A stretch of 64,000 bases of DNA from Motacilla alba alba (Eukaryota > Chordata > Aves > Passeriformes > Motacillidae). The notes under the pieces are model-generated. The model was not told the DNA's origin. It saw nothing but the letters and a program-made list of their open reading frames with translations, and did not search any database. Shown piece by piece: positions 50,163 to 61,979 of the stretch. Location of the stretch: assembly GCF_015832195.1 (NCBI RefSeq), contig NC_052017.1:73905801-73969800 (forward strand), read 5' to 3'. The stretch's first letter is position 1, and the number at the start of each line of letters is the position of its first letter. Made by a program: the position numbers and the translations under genes.

Positions 50163-53105
50163 TTCCCATCCAAAAATAGTATTACTTTATAGGCCTCTTG
50201 GTTTAAATGGGATAAATATCAACCTTGCAGACAATTAAAAACCTTTTTGTATATAATAATATACAAAATAGCAAACTAGTTGTGTCCATCTCTTATCGCT
50301 TTTGTCCTTTTGTCCACTAGAATGGAGAAAAAAAAATCACTGATTTTCTGTTTTGTGCTAATTGAGTCAGCTGGTTGCATCCAGACTCTGCATGCCTTGG
50401 CAGGAGCAACTGGAATAGGAAAGAGGTTTAGCAGTTAGGCTGCTGAAGGCTCTCAAATCTGTGTCAAAAGTACCATTCACACTTTTTAACTTCCCAGCAC
50501 TGCCATGACATAACTGCAAAAATAAAAACTACCTCTCAAAGCAAATGTGATGACACTATCTGCTTAGCAGAAGTGGACTAATATGGTAATAATTCCTGTG
50601 GTTTTTTTGGCATTGGTTGCCTAAATCATCAAACCAGTCTTGGTTTTAAATATTAGTGTATTTCATTTGCTCTCGAAACTGGAAGTTGTTTATCAGTACT
50701 TCCCATTGGTAGGCAACAACACAATGCTAGCAAATTTGAAGCCACCATCAGGAAAGGATAAAGCTTTTCATATTGAGTACCAACATTTCTTTAGCCCCAG
50801 TACAAGATACACTAAATGGCTTTGATGGAAGATATACATCTTAAAGGTAGGCATAACTAATTGTTAGCTAAAGCATAACTATGACAAATGTGAAGACAAA
50901 TTATGTTATTACACAAGCAAATCTGACATGGGATTTGGAATTGGCAATATCATTCAAAGTACTTTTAGTTTGCATGCAAAGCTGTCCATTTGGTTTCCTT
51001 CAAACATTTTTATAGGTGTAATAAATGAAAAAAATCTAATTAAATTTTTTTTTAGAAAAAAGTCCTATTGATTTCTTTAAAACTGTTAATAAGAACATAG
51101 TAACTGCCACACCTATGTCAGATCAAGAAATATTAATTTAATGTATCCTATATTTCTTGTAGGATTGTAAAGTGAGGAACATTATATGTTGATTTCTGAT
51201 GCCAGTTTGAATTAGTTTATTGATCTGTACTTCAGTTCATTTTAGAACTCTATTTCTGTGTGTTCCCTGGAGGGTCAAATGTTTCCATCCAGAACTGAAG
51301 AAGTATTAATGTTAAAGAGCATTGTGGTCTTTTTTACTGCTCCAGTATTTATCTGGTATGCCCTACCTTTATCCTGTCTTAGAGGCAGTCACCTCTATGC
51401 AAAAATATATTAATTTGATTGTAACAACATTTCTCAACTTTCAGTTGAGAAATATGTTTCAGTGGTTCAAATACTGTTTTGAAATTCTTATAGAGTTACT
51501 TAGTGTCATTTAGCTTCAATGCTCTATAGAATACAATAGAGTATCTCCTTGATTAATGTTTCTTAAGAACATTATTTCTAAAGATGGTCAAAGTTTTAAT
51601 GAATTAATTTGACCATCATTATGGGTAATGTGCTGAAGGCACATTAATCTAAGTGATATCTTATAGCCTATGCAGAACTAATTCATCTGAATGGGAATTT
51701 GGCAAATTAATCCCAGTTCCAATATGGAAAAGGAATTGATGCCCAGTTTTGAATCCAACAATGAATGCATTCTGGCAAATATTTTTCTGTTAAGGGTTTC
51801 TGAATTTGTGGGGATATACCTCACAGATAAATGTAGTTATGTCCCACAAGTGTACAGTCGTAAGGAAATGTATGAGGCTATGAATTTTAATGTGTAATAA
51901 ATTATTCTTTCACTAGGATTGAAAAAGAAAATCTGCAGATTACAAAAGATAATCATGTCTCTAATTACGTAACAGTTCCCAAATCATAAATAATGCTGTA
52001 TGTGTCGTATTAAAACCAGAAAGCAATAATGTGATTTAGAAGTATCTCCTGAATTAATGGTCTAGCACAAAGTCCTGCTTTTGTCCTTTCCAGCAGATTG
52101 AGATGTTTCACCCATTACCTCGCTAACGATATGTTAGATTTCCCAAGCTCATAATCATCAAGGGCTTTCAGCTCAGAGGCTTCCTATGATATAGGCTTTG
52201 TGATGGACAGAAAAAGGACCTCTTATCAGATACTTATACATTTTTTCTGTATTTGCTATTTCAATCTTCTGTGACATGTGTTAGCAAGCGAACAGTGTGC
52301 AACTCTCCAAATCATGGAGAACTAAAGTCAGGGATATGTAGGAAAATTAGTCGGAGCTTCAGATTCCTTAGTGAAAACGCCTACAGAACATTATTAACTA
52401 TATACAATAGCAGCTTTTGTCTAAAACACTGCACAAAATTACGAATGATTCTCAGTATAATCTAATTTGCTTTACTTTTATATATAAAGCAAAGTATAAC
52501 ACGTCTCTATTATAGAACATAACTGTATGGCAGAATTATGTTAATAATGCTGGGTTTGTTTATATAAATGAATATTCTACGAATGGAGACCTCAGAGCAT
52601 GTAGGACAGGAATAAGACTCTATTAGGACTTTTGGACATATTTTTGCATGCTTCAGAGCCTGGGCAATCTGTGACAGTCATTAGAGTGAGCTGGTCATTC
52701 ATTTTCCAGCTTCTTGTTTTCTCTTGTGCTCCCTATGGGGAGAATGAAATGGGAAATTAAAGTCCATTATGCCAAAAGAGTGAAAACTTCCTCCTTCAAA
52801 AATTTTAAACATTAATAACTTTGCTGACTCCATGAGAATCAATTGCCAATTGTTTTTATAGGAATTGTGCTCCTGTATGAAGAATTGGCAGAAGGTTTAA
52901 AACCCATTTTCTGACAAGCTTGTTAGAGCACCATGAATAAGAAGCCAGACAGGATGATCAAAAAAGAAGAAACTAGAGGAACACCAAACTTGCCAAATAT
53001 CAGGAGCCTTCAGGCCTCTGTTGCACTTTCCAATCCTGTGTTTACTATCTACTGTAAAACCAGTAACAAGTACTGCTTCTCTAAACCAGGGATTTAGCAA
53101 TTTGT
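50163..53105. other. Unique AT-rich DNA, no feature recognised
   Basis: No identifiable repeat or gene. Reading frames of 61-71 codons show no known motif. Confidence 0.5.
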
Positions 53106-53109
53106 ATGC

Positions 53110-53300
53110 CAAAACCCTGAGGGCACCTCCAGCTTTACTGTGCCTGCCAAGTCCCTGTGGCTCCTCTCATCCTTCTCAAAGCCCAGGACCCCCTTTTGGC
53201 CCCCTGGAGCTCCCACCTCATCCCACTCAAGGATCAGGACCCCAAGTTACCCTGCAGGGCCTTCAGTGTCTGTCTTGGCAAATCTGTAGCAGTGTGTAAT
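53110..53300. repeat. GC-rich patch with a degenerate ~50-bp tandem repeat
   Basis: Two related units can be aligned by eye. 'CATCCTTCTCAAAGCCCAGG' from 53168 and 'CATCCCACTCAAGGATCAGG' from 53219 are about 51 bases apart, each followed by ACCCC and a GC-rich remainder. The patch is clearly GC-richer than its flanks. Pro/Ser-rich frames of 92 and 67 codons cross it with no recognised domain. It could be a decayed GC-rich minisatellite, an old repeat, or less likely a former exon. Confidence 0.5.
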
Positions 53301-56300
53301 TCCAGCTCCCCCATGATCTCTAGATACTGCTTAGAAATTGTGATCCCTCTGAAAATCTGACATGCAGCACTATCAGTTTCAGGAGAGGTGAGTCTGTCTG
53401 TCTAGGCCAAAAGCTTTTCAGCAGAACATGAGACCTGTATTACCAGATAACCAACTAAATATTTACCAGCTCAATCAGCAGCTACTTTGGTGTGATGGCA
53501 GACCTTATGTTGCATGATAGTGGTTAGAGTTCTTTTCTTTCAAGCTCACAAAAATTAAAATCTTTCTGTACAACTATATTGAGTACTTTTACTAACTACT
53601 TGGCATATGTGTAAGTCTCTTTAAAAATCTGTTTACTGCTTTATTGAGCTTGCTTTTAAGTTAGCAAAAAGATGCTACATATGGTAGTCTAGCAGTGCAA
53701 AAAAAAATTCCTTATGTCACTTAAAGAAATATAATACTCTTCCATTAAAGTGCATATAATTTTCAAAGGAGATTAATTTACAAAATTGTTTCTTACACCA
53801 GAAGTTTTACAGCTGATACAAAAGAGTTTTCCTGATCATTTGCCACAATAATTCTGGCTGAAGATCACAGAAGAAAGAATGTTTACAAATGAAATGGAAT
53901 ATTAATAATATAAATAATAAAGAAATGTTAATAAATATTAACTAAAGGAGAAAATGTTGCTTAATAATTAACTATGATCAAGAGTGCCTTTGTAGATAGT
54001 TGTAGATAATACCTTTGTATTTTAATCTGAGCATAATAACTTTCATTTTTTCAAACATACACTCAAATATCATTGAGACTATATGTAGTATTTACTTCTA
54101 CTTTTAAATTGCACATCATTCAGTTAATAATCTTGGCAACAACATAGGGACAACCAAAGAGGCATACGTTACCTCATCATAGAAATATCTTACTTGTTTT
54201 TAAAAGCAAAGGGGGGGAGGGGGGGCAAATAGCTAATTCTGAAGAAATTATAGATGTAGAATGAAGTACAATTACAGCCTGTTTTAATTCTGATATTCTC
54301 AAGCATTCAGTTTCTGGTTCTTGTAATTATAATAACATTTTTCTAATAGAATAAACTGAGGCTAGAGAAACTTTCTAGAGGGAGACAGGTTGAAGGACTG
54401 TGTCTCAGGAGCGCGGAGACTGCAGCACAAACCAACAGCAGGCCACTCTTCAAGTACAACTAAGGGAAATAGTTTTCCCAAGAAACTTAGAGAGGCCAGA
54501 GTGGTGTTTGTCTTCACAATAACACCACTGAAATTTGCTGGACATAGAAAATGAAACTTTAGGAACTCAATGAGGAGGGATATTTTTCACAAACCCTATT
54601 ATTACAGACAGTCTTATTCTGGTCTTCAAAAAGAGCATAATTCTACATTCTTATCCAATTAGTACTTTTTTAAGGTGCAGACAATTTTGATGTGCTCTTG
54701 GTGTTTACTTCCAGGAAGGTCTATGATAATACACCTCAAAACTCGGGCTGCCAGGACTCTATTACAGAATGAGTTACTGTTACTGCATCCAAAATATGTA
54801 TTTGCTATGAATAAATGAGACAGAGACAGTTCATGGAGCTTATGAAATACTTTTTAAAATTTTTGATTATGGACAGTCTCGGCAATTGGAGAGAACCTCA
54901 CATGATTCTTTCTTTTCTTACATGAAAGTAAGTGTCTTCACATGATGAAACAAAACAAAATAAAATATTTGAAAAGAAAATTGTACATCATCCCATAGGC
55001 TTTTTGTAAAACAGTTACTCTGCAAACATCTATAAAATATTAGCACTTTTAAAAATTTTATTTAAGAATCACACAGACTTTTTAGAAAAATACTTAAACT
55101 TCTTATAAAGTGAGATTATGCATTTTATTTTCACAAAAAATAAGGAATAAAATTAGTTTAAAAAATCTGTGTAAGGAGAAGAGTATATAGGCAGTGCTGC
55201 TATGTATGTATAATTTCATTATTGAGAACATATGAGAAAGTAAACAGATAAGTTACAAGTCATATTCTTTATATATTAAAATAACTAATTTTCTACTTGG
55301 ATGGGACTAAATTAATTGTTTTGGAATGCATCCTTATCAGTTGTTCATACTCTGGAGCACATACCAACACAAACCACCAGAGAAATATTTTGTGTAATAA
55401 AACCTTCTCCAGCTGGATATTACTGTGATTGGATGAGTATATACAAATCTGTGTAATAGGCAGTAGAGATGGAGAAAAGAACATGAGCAGGAATCCAATT
55501 AGGACAGTTTACAACAACAAAAAATTGCAAGGTTTTTTTAAATAAAGTAGTTGGAGGAAGACTTGTAAAAAAAAAAAGCTGCTGGTTGTAAACTGATAAT
55601 TTGAATTTTGGAACTTAGAGTGAATCATTCTTTTAATTCATGCAAATTAAATTTCCAAAGATGAAAAAATTGTATGCCATCATCATGAAATTCTTAGAAG
55701 ATTGGGAAGTCTCCCAGAGCAAGTAGTGGGCATATTGTCAAATCCTCTAACATAATACTTGTTTTAGTGTCATAAGAAATCAGAATGTAAGCTAATACCC
55801 AACTTGTTTCCCTTCAAATCCCTGACCAATGAACTTTAATTAAAATGTTTAGCAATTAAAAGGAAACAATAATTTAAAGAATCATATTATTTTCATTTTG
55901 AGGCATGAAAATAGATTTTAATTTAAGAGTGACTTTGAATTCCACCAATTAGTGCTTTTGTTCAGTTCAAAATAGGTTTGAACTGTAATTGTTAAATTTG
56001 TCAAAAAGTGCTGTATGATGCACCACAACTTCTCAAGCAGAAAAATGTATGAAAAGGAATTTTTCTGTGTATTTGAAGTTTAATTAAATTTTATTCTGTC
56101 AGATTGTGATGTCAACTTTCCCTGAGCACTAATTACCTAAAAGTCTATATGATCATGTAGATTTAATGTAAGAATCAACATCCTCTGTATTTTCACATCA
56201 TAAATGGAATCTTTTGGTCTTTACACAAGTTAATTCATTATTTATCAGCATTACCTTCCTAAAAGCATGTGAGAACTCCAATTTTTTCTCCTTTACTATA

Positions 56301-57000
56301 GTTAATTTTTTAAAATTTACATATGTCAAGAGATAAAATTTAGTCACATTTGGTGTATTTTACTATGTATATGTTTTGAAATTTCTATGCAGATATACAA
56401 ATACTCATTTTAGATAATAGTTGTGTCTTGCTCTTGTGTTTATCTGCTAAGAATTTCAAGGTTTCCTTTACACAAGACTGCTAAATATATTTTCCTCCAA
56501 CAGGCTAAACAACTGATACTGTATAATCTCGCTAAATGAAGACTCACTCTCTCATTTCAGCATTCCCTTTTTTATAAATACTTCCAAGCCATGGTGGTAT
56601 TTGCTGTCATGAAAACAACAGAAGTGAATGACTTGCATATAGACTGCTTCTTCCAGTCCTCCTATCACCATATGACCCAAGTGAAATAAATAGTCATTGA
56701 TTCAAGAGGTTTACTGTTTAGAATAAAATGTCCATTTAGCAGCTTTCAAACTCTTATTCCTCAGAATAAGGTAAGAAATAAATACTCAGGTGGTGTGCGC
56801 TGCCCAATAATCAAACTCTTACCCTGTTCTTGTAAACAGGTAGCGATTGCAGCCTGATTGGTTTGTCTATAATCAGATAAGAGGGTCCTGCTTCTCCTGT
56901 AAATACGCAGTTCTCAGCAAAGGTACAAAAACCTGAGACTGCAGATGATAGGGAGAGAAAATGTGTCTCCTCATTTAAGAAAGCAGGAATAACCAAAGGT
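53301..57000. other. Unique AT-rich DNA, no gene recognised
   Basis: No repeat family or gene found apart from the G-run at 54211-54225. The stretch 56790-56990 is slightly less AT-rich and contains CCAAT-like and GATA-like motifs (ATTGG near 56858, GATAAG near 56876), but nothing I can call. Confidence 0.5.
54211..54225 (+). repeat. G-run G7-A-G7
   Basis: Seven G, one A, seven G. Two long G-tracts could in principle fold into a quadruplex by splitting each run, but separate short loops are not present. Confidence 0.9.
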
Positions 57001-57002
57001 GG

Positions 57003-57284
57003 GTTACTTGTTTGTAGTTTTTAGTTGGCTGCTTTCTTGTTTTTACTGCAGCTTTTTGTTTGGTTGGATGTTTTTTCATTTGTCAGTGCAAGTTTTTTGG
57101 TTTTGGTTGCTTGGTTAGCTTGGTCTTTGATTGGTTGGTTTTGGTGGGGTTTTGTAGGGGTTTTTTTGGCTGCTGTTTTTTGGGGTTTTTCGGCGGGTTT
57201 TTTTGGTTTTGGTTTCTTTTGTGGTTTTTGTTGGTGGTGGTTTTTGTTTTGGTGGGGTTTTTTTGGGGGAGGTTTTGTGATTTT
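57003..57284 (+). repeat. Strand-asymmetric G/T-rich tract
   Basis: For about 280 bases the + strand is dominated by T and G, with few A and C, in irregular TTTTGG/GGTTTT units. G4 runs occur at 57146-57149, 57157-57160, 57182-57185 and 57254-57257, with G5 at 57265-57269. Phe/Trp/Gly/Val-rich frames of 119 and 146 codons (57025-57384 and 57060-57500) result from this composition and are not membrane proteins. It runs directly into a trinucleotide microsatellite. Confidence 0.85.
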
Positions 57285-57318
57285 GTATTATTATTGCTTT
57301 ATTATTATTATTATTATT

Positions 57319-57354
<36 letters not shown>
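57285..57354 (+). repeat. Compound microsatellite (TTA)n to (TTG)n
   Basis: An ATT/TTA array with one interruption near 57296 occupies about 57285-57319. It then changes to a pure TTG array, about 57320-57354, of nearly 12 units. Confidence 0.96.
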
Positions 57355-58182
57355 CCAGACCTAAATCAGAGTGCAGCAACATAAGAGCTCCCTTAGATAT
57401 TTTTGATGAGGTTAACTTAGGTAGGGGAAACCATCTGCTGCAGAAACTGCTTGGCAAAACTTCACTGGCACTAGCATACATCACTTTTCAACCTGTGTAA
57501 GGTTGCACAGTCTGCAATGTAGGTTTTCTCCACAGATCTTAGGGTAGGGGAGTGGGGTTTCAAAACAGATTTAATCTCCTACTATGATAGTTAGGACTGG
57601 AAAGGAACAATGTCGGACACATATTTTTCTTCTACTGAAAACTCATAAAAATTTATCCTAATATCTTCACCTTCTTGACCAGGCTCTGTATTACTTGGTC
57701 ATATGTAAAATGTGCTGGTCCCAGAAGTAAAACCTTGCCTTAGTTCAGAAAAACTTCTGTTTCTGATGAGAAGTTCCTTTTGGTGTTTTTTATTCTTGCT
57801 AATTTTCAGTTAGTCTCATGCATGTTTCTGTTTATTATGGTCTTATTCTAATGATTTTCCTTAGCTTATACACTAATTTTAAAAAGGAAATAGATTTAGA
57901 CTCATACAATAGTTTGTCATCTTCCATGTTGCACTTAACACTGGTATTTTAGTTGCTTTTTTATTCCTTATATTTAAAAATTTACTTAAATAGGATGGTC
58001 TTATGTAGAAAAAAATCCCTAAATTTTTAGGTTTCTAACAGTAGCTGACAGCTAATAAAGCTCACTGCTGATATCTTGAGTCCTTAAATAAAATAGAGGG
58101 GAATTTGAGCGATGCTGGAATTGTAATATTTCCTTATCTGCTTAGGAACTAACTAACAGCTACAAACTGAAGAACACATATG

Positions 58183-58186
<4 letters not shown>
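57355..58186. other. Unique AT-rich DNA, no feature recognised
   Basis: No identifiable repeat or gene. Confidence 0.5.

Positions 58187-58187
<1 letters not shown>

Positions 58188-58248
<61 letters not shown>
58188..58248 (+). repeat. Compound microsatellite (TA)n(TG)n
   Basis: About 15 TA units (58190-58219) are followed by about 15 TG units to 58248. Alternating purine-pyrimidine TG repeats can adopt Z-DNA. The minus-strand frame with His-Thr and Tyr-Ile repeats (58153-58341) is an artefact of this array. Confidence 0.97.
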
Positions 58249-58249
<1 letters not shown>

Positions 58250-61200
58250 ATAATCTCTGAGGCATCTTGTTCAGTATATTTAAAGCTGTTTAGAAATAAT
58301 AGTATGAAATATGTCTTACAATAAAAAGAAAAATATTCCAATTAAATTGGTTGCCATAAAGTTTAAAAATATATAAATAGGTCTGATGCTCTTTACAGTG
58401 GCAAATCATTAAAGTTGAAAACAAATATTCTATTAAGCCTTTTGATTTATGTGTTTATAACTTTCACATTTATATTGTTTGACTATTTTAAGTGATAAAA
58501 TCAGTATTAGCATATTTTTACGGAGGAAGAAATTTGTTTCTATAAGTCTTTACTGTGCATGAAATATTATAGTGCTGGAGAGCTTAGGGATAAGGTTTGT
58601 GTTCAACAGAGAAAAGCTTCTCATGGTTTACAAAAATTTGGAAAGTATAGGCATACTACCTACTGCCAGACAACATTTTCATTGTAAATGCTTAACCTGG
58701 TTGTATGTAATGAAATACTGAATGCGATTTCAGATGCCTTAGTATCATTTTCACCCTGCAGAAATATAAACACTGCACACACTGCTTTGCACATAGAGAA
58801 ATCTAAGACAATGAGAGCCATTTTTATCAACTCCTAATTCTGACCACATGCAAGGGTCACTTATTAATACTCCAGGAGTTTCTAACCACCCTCAGTGTGC
58901 TGACAGCAGAGCTCTAGTCTTCTATCACTCTTGAAACAGTATCAAAAGTGCCTATTAAAATTGCTAACATCAGCTATTGGATTGTATGAAATTAATTTAT
59001 GCTGCTCATTAATGGCACTTCCCACACCTGTCTCCAAAGACTATTTTTTAATTTATTTTATATGACAATGTTATATTGTGAAGATTGTGTAGATTAAATC
59101 CCTTTTCCAAACAAAATGTGTGATTCCATTGGTTACACCTTTACTGTCCATTTCTCAGAACACAGGATATTAATAGTCCAAGAATAGTAAGAAGATTAAA
59201 AAGAAAAAAAATATTCAGAAATTTGTTTCACCAGAGACCAAGGAAAAAAGTTATAGGATTAGATTTGTTTTTTCTTTCATTCTGTCTATAACAAATTTCA
59301 TCCTCATAACAGGGAGAAAATTGTATTAAAATCTTTAAATAATTTGGTTTACAGTTGACTAACTTAATGAACTGTCTAGAAGTTAATCCAAAATTACACC
59401 AACACCAAGAATTTGGTGTATGTTTTACCTGTTATTTGTATAATAATTCTAACTTGCATCTGTGTGTGCGAGGCCTGAAGCCAAGAACATTAAACTATTA
59501 GTTAGATTGTCACATTTTCATCTACAGTGGCTCTGTAGTTCAAATTATATGGAAAAAGAAAAAAAAAATGTAATACCAAACATACTGTTCACTAAGACAC
59601 TTAATCAAGTCATTGTTTGGATAACATTTGAGTCAAAGAAAAAATGATGAGCACTACACAGAACTTAGAAAAATCTAACAAAGACATGAAAGGTGCCTTA
59701 TCCATAATGAATCCATGCACTATGAATTGCAGTTTCATGAAACACACCTGTCACAAGAAAGAAAATACTACTATATTTATTTAACACATGAAAATATTTT
59801 TTTTAACTTTTGGTCACAAGAGGATATAGTCCCAAGAAATGAACAGATGAGAGCTAGATAAACTAAGGATAATATGTCAACAGTTGCTGTTTCCTCTGTT
59901 TTTCATTACAAGCTTGCAGTATTCTGAACATTTGGATTTCTTTGTGACATAGGTATTCATTTCTCCCTTTCCAAATTTTTTAAGTTGAAAAAAGACACAA
60001 CCTCTTAGTTTAGAAAAACAGCATATGTTTGTGTAAAAAACAGAATTTAAAAAATTGCAGAAAAAATTACAGAGCAACTTCAAGATGTTTTCTCAATTAA
60101 AAAAACAGCTGTCAGTGTCTCAAAAGGCACATTGCATACCACTGAATCTTTTGCATAAACCCCAGTCATTTGGAGTCACCACCATTGGAAGGTGTCACTG
60201 TATTAAAACGAATCTTCCATTTCCTTTCTCAACAAAAGATCTTGTAAACAAAATGAATCCAAGGATACATCTTGAAATGTGTAAGGTTTGGACAGAATTA
60301 TCTATGACATTCTCATAAAATATGAAAATGTGTTGATGAAAATGTAAGATAAAATTTGACTCTGAATCTGAACCTAAAGATTACATTAAGCGTTCTGATA
60401 CAGAACACTTCTAAGATGATATGAAGATGATGTCAAGCATACTGGCCAATGATATAATTTCAAATTATTTTAGAAATACTGTGGGCACTCAAATTGCAAT
60501 TTAGTGAAAACAAATGGGAAATATTATACTTCAAAGGAGATGTCAATATGAAATGGAAACTCCTGAAATAGCAACATTGCAGGACAGACCTGGAGAAATA
60601 TAGAGGAAAAATATGTCACACTTCAGAGTACAAAGGTCACCTGGAGCGTGGCATTCTAATATTTTTCACAAGAAAACTTTGGATTAATTTTTTTTTCCCC
60701 TCCAAATGTGGAATGAATGATTTGAGAATACTGTCATGTTTTAAGGGCCTTGTTTAGACACAATATTAAGAGTGGAAATGGAAAGAAAGAAAATATAAAT
60801 AAATTAAAGGAGAGAAAGACACCCAACTTCTAGTGATGACGAAAACCTGCTTACAACAGCTAATTCAGAGAAAAGAGAATCTCTTTCTAAATCAGAAATA
60901 AAAGAATAGTTTTTTCATGCATTTCTTCAGCATTCAAAAGAGCAAAAAAATTAAAATACCCTCTGTTAATAGAGAAAAAAAATTATTATTTCTGCCCACT
61001 GTTAACCTTATTTTCCAGTATAATTGAAACATATTAACTCAAACCTTTAACATAGTATAACATCACACTTGTTTATTTTAGCCTAAAATGCTAGTAATCC
61101 TTTTTCTAACCCTAAAATTCAATATTGTTTAATATATCCTCCTAGAAATCCATAAATAACTTTATAAGTTGTGTATATCATTAATAAATATCAATAAATT

Positions 61201-61779
61201 ATAGTATTTCCTTTTGTGTTCTGTAATGGATCAAACTTGTTGAGAAAAACAAACAATAGTGTAAAATACTTGTATATGCCAGCAATATTCAGTGTTTAGA
61301 CATATACATACTATTCATTCTTCAGGTACTGGATAAGACTAGGATGTGTTGATGGTCAGGCTTCACGTTTCATGTCTTGTATAAGATTAACAAGACCTCA
61401 TTTAGTTTACAAATGTTGCTCTACAGGCACCAAGCAGTTTCACAGCAAACTAAAAAGTCTCTTTAGGTAGAGCATCGTTATTTAATTTGACAAAGCAGGC
61501 ACACAGTTATATTTAGATTTTCTGATAGGTAAATTGAGTTTAACTTAGGAAAATGGATTATGCTGTATTAATCAAGACACTGCTATCATTATTCTTGGAT
61601 AGGTTCTTTGTCGCAGTCAATTTTTTTATGCTACTGTGGTAGGAGAAAAGGAGCAAAATTAATCTGTAAGACTCCCCTCAGTATGGAAAATTACTAACAG
61701 AATAGACCACTGCTTCTTCTATCTCCACAGTACTCTGCACAGGGAGATCATCAGGAACCAATTTCTAGTAAATGTATTA
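58250..61779. other. Unique AT-rich DNA, no gene recognised
   Basis: No repeat family or gene. The segment about 58960-59060 has several TTAAT/ATTAA cores and an E-box-like CACCTG, and looks like a conserved element by texture only. Confidence 0.45.
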
Positions 61780-61794
61780 AAGCTTAGGCTCAGG

Positions 61795-61975
61795 CTAATG
61801 TCAGCTGCAGCTCAGCTGGGGAGATGCCAGTCAGGTGGGGAGACATGAGTCAGCTGATACAAATTAATGCATGTCCCAGAGTCTGAAGTGCTACAGCATA
61901 CAGCTAATGAGCTGTAAAAGGAGGAATGGAGATAAGGGAAGGTAGCCAGGAGCGTTAATTGCGAGCAATTTAAGT
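61795..61975. promoter_or_regulatory. Candidate enhancer: E-box cluster with AP-1/NF-E2, GATA and palindromes
   Basis: Within about 180 bases of GC-richer sequence there are three CAGCTG E-boxes (61802-61807, 61813-61818, 61851-61856) and one CAGGTG (61832-61837). A perfect AP-1 core TGAGTCA (61846-61852) overlaps the third CAGCTG, and on the minus strand reads GCTGACTCAT, close to the NF-E2/small-MAF consensus. There is also a homeodomain/POU-like TTAATGCAT (61864-61872) and an AGATAAG GATA site (61930-61936). Two perfect inverted repeats are present: TACAGCT/AGCTGTA (61899-61905, 61910-61916) and AATTGC/GCAATT (61957-61962, 61965-61970). This density is unlike the surrounding DNA. No CpG island or TATA-initiator pair indicates a promoter, so a distal element is the better guess. 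Function and target gene are unknown. Confidence 0.4.
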
Positions 61976-61979
61976 CTAC

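Noticed and set aside
54211..54225. G7-A-G7 considered as a G-quadruplex
   Set aside because: Only two runs are present. Folding would require splitting each run with one-base loops, so I kept it only as a simple repeat.
57025..57500. Open frames of 119 and 146 codons rich in Phe, Trp, Gly and Val that resemble a membrane protein
   Set aside because: They fall exactly on the G/T-skewed tract and the ATT/TTG array, whose codons force these residues. No domain, promoter or splice context supports a gene.
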